This document shows positions 58,726 through 64,000 of a stretch of DNA of 64,000 nucleotides, in pieces. The DNA comes from Epilithonimonas caeni DSM 17710. Lineage in GTDB: Bacteria > Bacteroidota > Bacteroidia > Flavobacteriales > Weeksellaceae. Within the stretch, counting starts at the first letter, position 1. Each line of letters opens with the position of its first letter. The notes beneath the pieces are model-generated. The model had not been told where the DNA came from. It made no database searches and worked only from the letters and a program-made list of their open reading frames with translations. The stretch covers positions 124,001 to 188,000 of the forward strand of contig NZ_AUFK01000009.1 in assembly GCF_000426465.1 (NCBI RefSeq), read 5' to 3'. The translations under genes and the position numbers were made by a program.

Positions 58726-61056
58726 ATGGATTATCTGAAAGGATTGAATGAGCCTCAGTTAGAAGCAGTTACAACTTTACAAGGACCGTTGATGGTTTTG
58801 GCGGGCGCAGGTTCTGGTAAAACAAGAGTTCTTACAATGAGAATTGCACATCTTATCACGAATGGAGTGGACCCTTTCAATATCTTGTCTTTGACCTTTA
58901 CCAACAAAGCGGCCAAAGAAATGAAAGAGCGTATCGCAAAATTGGTTGGGGACAGCAATGCGCGATCGCTTTGGATGGGGACTTTTCACTCTGTTTTTGC
59001 GAGGATCTTGAGAATCGAGGGTCATCATCTCGGCTATCCTTCCAATTTTACGATCTATGATATGCAGGATGCTCTGAATGTGATGAAAAAGGTGATCAAG
59101 GACATGAACATCGATGCAGAGATCTATAAAGCTAAAAAAGTTCTTTCCAGAATTTCTCAGTATAAAAATAATCTTATCACGGTCAATGCTTATTTCAACA
59201 ATCCTGAACTGATGGAAGCTGATGAAAAAGCGAATATGAGACATATGGGTGAGGTTTATAGAAAATATGTTGAGGCTTGTTTCAAGAACGGCGCAATGGA
59301 TTTTGATGATCTGTTATTGAAAACCAATGAGTTATTGACACGTTTTCCAGAAGTTTTGGCAAAATATCAGGACAGATTCAGATATATTTTGGTTGATGAG
59401 TACCAGGATACAAACCATTCCCAGTATTTGATTGTCAAAGCTTTGGCCTCTAAATTTGAAAATATTTGTGTCGTTGGGGATGATGCACAATCGATCTATT
59501 CATTCCGAGGAGCGAACATCCATAACATTCTGAATTTCAAGAAAGATTATCCGGATGCCATTACAGTTTCTTTGGAACAGAATTATCGTTCGACACAAAA
59601 TATCGTAGATGCGGCAAATGTTGTGATCTCCAAAAACTTACAACAATTCAAGAAAAATGTTTTCAGTGAGAATGAAGTCGGGGACAAGATCAAGGTTTAC
59701 CGAAGTCTTTCTGATGCAGATGAAGCGAATTTCGTCTCTGCCAATATCTTCGAACTACACAATACGCAACAACGCCATTTTTCAGATTTTGCGATCCTTT
59801 ACAGAACCAATTCGCAGACAAGGGCCTTCGAAGATGCGCTGAGGAAAAAAAATATTCCTTACAAAGTGTATGGCGGATTGTCTTTCTATCAAAGAAAGGA
59901 AGTTAAAGATCTACTGGCTTATTTAAGGATTTTGGTCAATGAAAATGATTCTGAAGCTTTGTCAAGGATCATCAATTATCCGGCAAGGGGAATTGGAGAA
60001 ACTACACAAAATAAATTGGTCGTTTTTGCAGATTCGCAAAATGTTCCGGTCGCTCAGGTTCTTGATAATCTCGGGTTTTATGCACCGCAATTGGGTCTTA
60101 ATAACGGGGTTTTAACAAAATTGGGAGATTTTTGGGCCATGATAAAAGCCTTCCAGGTAATGTTGAAAACGGATAATGTCTATGATGTTGCAATGGAAGT
60201 TGCGAAACGAAGTGGACTGATCAAGTTTCTGAAAGAAGACCAAACACCGGAAGGAATTTCCAGAGTAGAAAATATCCAGGAACTACTGAACTCGATGCAG
60301 GGTTTCATCGAGGAACAAATTCAGATTGAAGGAGGAGACCCGAGTTTGTCCAACTTTATGGAAAACATTGCACTTTCTTCTGATACTCAAAATGATAAGG
60401 ACGATGATAAAGATAAAGTTTCTTTGATGACGATCCACTTGTCAAAAGGTTTGGAGTTCCCTGTCGTTCATTTAGTTGGACTTGAAGAAAATCTTTTCCC
60501 TAGCTTTATGAGTTCATCCACAAGGGAAGAATTGGAAGAGGAAAGACGTTTGTTTTATGTGGCTTTGACAAGAGCCGAGAAACAGGTGTTTTTTACTTAT
60601 GCGGTTTCCAGATTCCAATGGGGAAAAATTACCGATGCAGAACCATCAAGATTCTTAAGCGAAATCGATGCTAAATATGTTGAAATGATAAATCCTGTCA
60701 CAGAACTGAAATTCATCAATCGTTCCGGACTCGATTCCAGTATTTTTGACGAGACACCTTCAGAACCTCGATTTTTCAAGAAGAAAGAAGAGAAAAAAAC
60801 GCTGGAAAGAAACATCAATGTCCCTCCTCCAAAAAAGCAGCTGAAACCTGTTGCAACGGCCAGGATAATCAACCCAAGTGGTTCATCCTCAGAAGATATC
60901 CAAGTTGGAGACAATGTAAGACATGACCGTTTCGGCGTTGGAACCGTTGAGTTTTTAGATGGAACCGACCCACAGAATATCAAGGCAAAAGTGATCTTCA
61001 AAAATGAAGGCGAGAAAAATCTTATCCTTAAATTTGCTAAATTGACCAAGATTTAG
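58726..61056 (+). CDS. UvrD/PcrA-type superfamily 1 DNA helicase
   Basis: A 776-residue 3'-5' helicase. The Q-motif LNEPQLEAV is followed by Walker A LAGAGSGKTR (25-34), FTNKAAKEMKERI (motif Ia), VDEYQDTNHSQY (motif II), GDDAQSIYSFRGA (motif III), EQNYRST (motif IV), MTIHLSKGLEFPVV (motif V) and VALTRAEKQVF (motif VI). The C-terminal region has a Tudor-like end (VGDNVRHDRFGVGTVEFL), as in PcrA. It acts in repair and in clearing replication conflicts. Confidence 0.95.
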   Translation: MDYLKGLNEPQLEAVTTLQGPLMVLAGAGSGKTRVLTMRIAHLITNGVDPFNILSLTFTNKAAKEMKERIAKLVGDSNARSLWMGTFHSVFARILRIEGHHLGYPSNFTIYDMQDALNVMKKVIKDMNIDAEIYKAKKVLSRISQYKNNLITVNAYFNNPELMEADEKANMRHMGEVYRKYVEACFKNGAMDFDDLLLKTNELLTRFPEVLAKYQDRFRYILVDEYQDTNHSQYLIVKALASKFENICVVGDDAQSIYSFRGANIHNILNFKKDYPDAITVSLEQNYRSTQNIVDAANVVISKNLQQFKKNVFSENEVGDKIKVYRSLSDADEANFVSANIFELHNTQQRHFSDFAILYRTNSQTRAFEDALRKKNIPYKVYGGLSFYQRKEVKDLLAYLRILVNENDSEALSRIINYPARGIGETTQNKLVVFADSQNVPVAQVLDNLGFYAPQLGLNNGVLTKLGDFWAMIKAFQVMLKTDNVYDVAMEVAKRSGLIKFLKEDQTPEGISRVENIQELLNSMQGFIEEQIQIEGGDPSLSNFMENIALSSDTQNDKDDDKDKVSLMTIHLSKGLEFPVVHLVGLEENLFPSFMSSSTREELEEERRLFYVALTRAEKQVFFTYAVSRFQWGKITDAEPSRFLSEIDAKYVEMINPVTELKFINRSGLDSSIFDETPSEPRFFKKKEEKKTLERNINVPPPKKQLKPVATARIINPSGSSSEDIQVGDNVRHDRFGVGTVEFLDGTDPQNIKAKVIFKNEGEKNLILKFAKLTKI

Positions 61057-61215
61057 AAAAGACACAAGAATCAAATAGATGATTCAAAATAATAAGTTTT
61101 TTATTTCTCACAGATTTATCAGATCAAACAAATTGTTTAATTCGAGAGAAATTCACTTTAACAATTTAAAATAAAAAAAAGCTAAAAGCAATTTGCCAGA
61201 GGCCAATGCAATATT

Positions 61216-61884
61216 ATGATTCGAGCAAAAAATATACACAAATTCTATGGGACTTTGGAAGTTCTGAAAGGTGTAGACATCCACATAAAATCTGGCGAAG
61301 TGGTTTCTATCGTTGGTGAATCCGGAGCAGGAAAATCAACATTACTTCAGATCTTGGGAACTCTGGACAAACCTTCTGATATTGATAAATTCGGAACCGA
61401 GATTGCTTTGGACGGCAATTCCTATCTTAAAATGAAAGATAAAGAATTATCCAAATTCCGAAATAAAAATATTGGTTTTGTTTTCCAGAATCATCAATTG
61501 TTACCAGAGTTCACGGCTTTGGAAAACGTTTTGTTGCCAACAAGAATCGGAGGAATTGCGGAAAAAGTAGTCATTGAAAAAGCGCATTCTCTTTTTGAAG
61601 ATCTGAATATCGCCAGCAGATTACATCATAAGCCATCGGAGCTATCTGGAGGAGAAGCGCAAAGAGTTGCAGTTGCCAGAGCGCTCATCAATTCTCCGAA
61701 GATTATTTTTGCCGATGAACCAACCGGAAACCTCGATTCCAAAAATGCAGATGCACTTCATCAGTTGTTTTTTGATTTGAGGGACAAATACCAGCAGACC
61801 TTTGTTATTGTGACGCATAATGCTATTCTGGCGGAAAGTACAGACAGAAAACTTGTGATGAAGGATGGCCAGATCGTTTTGTGA
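61216..61884 (+). CDS. lolD: ABC transporter ATP-binding protein, LolD-like
   Basis: A 222-residue ATPase of the MacB/LolD/FtsE type with Walker [10 protein letters not shown] (34-42), the [19 protein letters not shown] segment, signature [16 protein letters not shown], Walker [13 protein letters not shown] and H-loop VIVTHN. LolD drives lipoprotein release to the outer-membrane carrier, but LolC/E genes are not adjacent, so the assignment rests on similarity to LolD length and motifs. The stop overlaps the ATG of the next frame by one base (TGATG). Confidence 0.85.
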   Translation: MIRAKNIHKFYGTLEVLKGVDIHIKSGEVVSIVGESGAGKSTLLQILGTLDKPSDIDKFGTEIALDGNSYLKMKDKELSKFRNKNIGFVFQNHQLLPEFTALENVLLPTRIGGIAEKVVIEKAHSLFEDLNIASRLHHKPSELSGGEAQRVAVARALINSPKIIFADEPTGNLDSKNADALHQLFFDLRDKYQQTFVIVTHNAILAESTDRKLVMKDGQIVL

Positions 61885-62538
61885 TGAAAAATATTAAGAT
61901 AAAGATAGTTTTAAAAATTTCATTTTTTATCTTGTTGATAATTACCGGATTTCAAATCAAAGATTTCCCAGGCGGAATGTTTTTTCCGGGATTTTTTTTT
62001 TGGAATAATTTTAATTTTTGGAATTTTTTTGATATGCGCAATTTTATCGATGATTTTCACATTCATATTAAAGAAATATTTATTCTCTTCTTTTTTTATA
62101 ATCTTATCTTGTATAGGTCTATTGATTTTCAATATTTATTTCTATTCTCCAACATTAAGGATTATAGTTCCAAATAATTATAATGGAAAAGTTAATTTGG
62201 TTCTTGCAAATGTAAAAGATAATATCTTGGAGGTTGATAAAAACGGCATAGGATATATAAATGAATGGACTTTCAATAGTACTTACACAAAGCCGAAAGT
62301 TTATGATAAGGAAGGAAATGATTTAAGCCCAAAAATAAAGAGTTTCAATAATCTTATTTTTTGGACAAATCCGTCACATTGTTGTATTAAAAATGCTGTA
62401 ATTAAAAGTTTAAGTTTTGAAATCCTTCCCAAAAATAAAGCTGAAAATCCATATAAGTTTTTTGAAATAACAAAAAATATAAATCTAAATATTATTAAAG
62501 TTTTCCCATTAAAAGAAAAAAATACTAAACACAAATGA
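61884..62538 (+). pseudogene. Membrane protein gene split by a frameshift at a T10 tract
   Basis: From ATG 61884 the frame reads [23 protein letters not shown]..., reaches a run of ten T at 61992-62001 and then continues with an improbable FFFWNNFNFW... to 62177. In the frame shifted by one base, the sequence from that tract reads GIILIFGIFLICAIL... and continues to the stop at 62538. Removing one T gives a single frame of exactly 654 bp (217 residues) with three transmembrane helices and a periplasmic C-terminal domain. So this is one gene with a frameshift, from sequencing error, phase variation or programmed slippage. The independent 98-residue reading is rejected. Between lolD (TGATG) and radC (ATGA) it is translationally coupled on both sides. 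Function unknown. Confidence 0.7.
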
Positions 62539-63212
62539 GTATCAAATCCCTTGCGGAAGACGACCGCCCAAGAGAAAAATTCCTGTTGAAAGGAAAAGCC
62601 GCAGTCTCGGATTCGGAACTGTTGGCCATCATCATGGGAAGTGGAAATAGGGAAGAATCTGCTGTGGAATTGGCTAGAAGAATTCTGAATTCGGTGGAAA
62701 ACAATTGGCATCGACTCAGCCAGTTATCAATAAAGGATCTGATGAAATTCAAAGGAGTTGGTGAGGCAAAAGCCATTTCTATTGCAACAGCTTTGGAAAT
62801 CGGGAACAGAAGATCTCAGCAGGAAGTTTTGGAGAGGCAGCAGATTTCCGGCAGCAAAGATGTTTTCGAGGTTTTACAACCACATTTGTCTGACCTATCA
62901 ACGGAAGAATTCTGGGCAATATTTCTTAATCATCAAAATAAGATACTCTACAAAACTTGTCTTTTCCGAGGCGGAATTGCAGGTTCTATAGCTGATGTGA
63001 GAGTGATCTTCAAAACAGCTTTGGAGCATTTTTCCACAAGGATCATTGTTGCGCACAATCATCCGGCAGGAAGCTTGAGGCCAAGTCAGGAAGATATTAA
63101 TATTACAAAAAAAATAAATGAAGCTGGTCAATTATTGGAGATCGAGCTGCTGGACCATATCATCATTGCACAAAACAAATTTTACAGTTTCAAAGAAGAA
63201 GGAATCCTATGA
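62535..63212 (+). CDS. radC: RadC-family (JAB/MPN+) protein
   Basis: A 225-residue protein. Helix-hairpin-helix-like KFKGVGEAKAISIATAL occupies about 73-90, and the JAMM metal motif is HNHPAGSLRPSQED (His174, His176, Asp187), with an upstream Glu expected. RadC homologues are found widely and their function is uncertain despite the historical DNA-repair name. It starts inside the stop of the preceding frame (ATGA) and its own stop overlaps the next ATG. Confidence 0.93.
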   Translation: MSIKSLAEDDRPREKFLLKGKAAVSDSELLAIIMGSGNREESAVELARRILNSVENNWHRLSQLSIKDLMKFKGVGEAKAISIATALEIGNRRSQQEVLERQQISGSKDVFEVLQPHLSDLSTEEFWAIFLNHQNKILYKTCLFRGGIAGSIADVRVIFKTALEHFSTRIIVAHNHPAGSLRPSQEDINITKKINEAGQLLEIELLDHIIIAQNKFYSFKEEGIL

Positions 63213-64000
63213 TAAGACGATTGAAATACCACGAGATCGATTTTGACAAATATAATGCCTGTATAAAAAATTCAGTTCAGAAAAAATTTTATGCAGAACG
63301 TATTTTCTTAGATATTAGTGCAGATAAAAATTGGGAATTACTTGTCTATAATGATTATGAGGCGGTGATGCCTGTTCCATTTGTGAAAAAGATGGGTGTG
63401 AAGGTTGTTCACAATCCGAAGCTTTGTCAGCAATTAGGTATTTTTTCTATAACCGATTTACCTGATATCAATGACAAGTTACACGAATATCTTCTTAAAA
63501 ATTATGTCATCAGATATTATACTTACAATGATTCCAACTCTTTTTCAAAACCATTGAAAAGAAGAAATAATTTTCTGATATTTCCTGATAGATATGAAAC
63601 CGTAAGACAAAAATATTCTCCTAAAAGGAAAAGGAAACTAAGGTTGGATCGGGAAGTTTTAGATAATTCTGAAATTATTAAAAACTTTGATTTACAAGTT
63701 GTTAAAGAATTTATGCGTAGTACAGGTTTAGGCGCAGACGGAAAAGACATGGAGCAGTTTATTGACCTTTTCTCAAAATTCTTCAACAATGACAAGTTGG
63801 ATTTTTATGGTTTCTTCTATCATAAAAAACTGATCAATATGATCGCTGTTTACAGGGAAAAGTATTCTTTGGCATTGCTGGGCACTTATAATGAAAGAGA
63901 ATATGTCAAGTTGAGCGGTTCGTCTTATTTGATAGATAAAGTAATATCTGAGAATATAGAGACCAAGATCTTCGATTTTGAAGGTAGTGAAATTCCTGCT
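63209..64000 (+). CDS. FemAB/GNAT-like protein (3' end outside window)
   Basis: The frame starts at ATG 63209, overlapping the radC stop (ATGA), and stays open for 264 codons to the window edge. It begins MIRRLKYHEIDFDKYNAC and shows WELLVYNDYEAVMPVPF and, later, LDFYGFFYHKKLINMIAVYREKYSLALLGTY, matching the split GNAT-like arrangement of FemAB/peptidoglycan-bridge-type acyltransferases. The exact family and substrate are uncertain; similarity to a generic GNAT is also possible. Confidence 0.65.
   Translation, partial: MIRRLKYHEIDFDKYNACIKNSVQKKFYAERIFLDISADKNWELLVYNDYEAVMPVPFVKKMGVKVVHNPKLCQQLGIFSITDLPDINDKLHEYLLKNYVIRYYTYNDSNSFSKPLKRRNNFLIFPDRYETVRQKYSPKRKRKLRLDREVLDNSEIIKNFDLQVVKEFMRSTGLGADGKDMEQFIDLFSKFFNNDKLDFYGFFYHKKLINMIAVYREKYSLALLGTYNEREYVKLSGSSYLIDKVISENIETKIFDFEGSEIPA

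Noticed and set aside
61881-62177. 98-residue frame as an independent gene
   Set aside because: Its second half is a low-complexity Phe/Asn/Trp-rich reading typical of a wrong frame, while the shifted frame gives good membrane helices and a long C-terminal domain; a single frameshifted gene explains both.
1-64000. tRNA, rRNA, riboswitch, prophage or transposon genes
   Set aside because: Gene gaps were read for cloverleaf-like or rRNA-like sequence, transposase motifs and phage structural modules; none was convincing. A search with covariance models would be needed to exclude small RNAs.

Overview
The window looks like chromosomal DNA of a Bacteroidota member of the class Flavobacteriia, most like the Chryseobacterium/Epilithonimonas group. 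The evidence is an AT-rich sequence, five proteins with a type IX secretion (T9SS) signature (four visible C-terminal sorting domains ending K-[FV]-I-K-[KE], plus one cut off at the left edge), promoters of the Bacteroidota form TAnnTTTG, a HmuY-type heme protein, an S46 dipeptidyl-peptidase, and DUF5723, DUF1599 and BT_3928-like proteins. Genus is inferred from style only. I saw no rRNA, tRNA, CRISPR array, transposase or prophage.

Positions 1-10561 form an iron/heme acquisition locus. Two T9SS-type secreted proteins (a HmuY-like protein cut by the window edge and a choice-of-anchor-J-like protein) run leftward. A heme receptor, HmuY lipoprotein, HmuT-HmuU-HmuV ABC importer, SAM methyltransferase, HemS/ChuS-type heme-degrading protein and ChaN-like protein run rightward to one bidirectional terminator. 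Near-palindromes of the form TTAGAAT-N-ATTCTAA, laid out like Fur-family 7-1-7 boxes, sit on the promoters of both leftward genes and of the receptor.

Positions 10568-17601 hold a secreted subtilisin, a sugar aminotransferase plus UDP-glucose 4-epimerase, a coupled three-gene set (acyltransferase, glycosyltransferase, DnaQ-like exonuclease) and a thioredoxin-like protein. Positions 17672-19017 are the ribosomal operon rpsF-rpsR-rplI. Positions 19140-28505 hold a large T9SS protein, folP, the divergent operon DUF1599/BT_3928/TerB-like/tpiA, a DUF5723 protein, a GNAT protein and a polysaccharide deacetylase.

Positions 28566-46687 hold a DPP11-like S46 peptidase, a thioesterase, an agmatine-to-putrescine pair (aguB, aguA) with a DUF1016 nuclease gene packed between them, an MFS exporter, a THUMP-like methyltransferase, typA, a RelE/ParE toxin-antitoxin pair, purU, a GH10-like lipoprotein, a Tat-exported HisC-like aminotransferase, TPR and DUF4349 proteins and an orphan gene.

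Positions 46791-64000 hold prfC, a SulP transporter, an MFS transporter, a TlpA-like protein, a glycosyltransferase/methyltransferase cluster, a T9SS protein with tail-fibre-like motifs, small membrane proteins, a FUSC protein, a UvrD-type helicase, and an overlapping set lolD / frameshifted membrane gene / radC / FemAB-like protein. Several intergenic regions carry interspersed repeats: a nested inverted repeat with two good copies, GC-rich palindromes, and a 41-bp tandem repeat.
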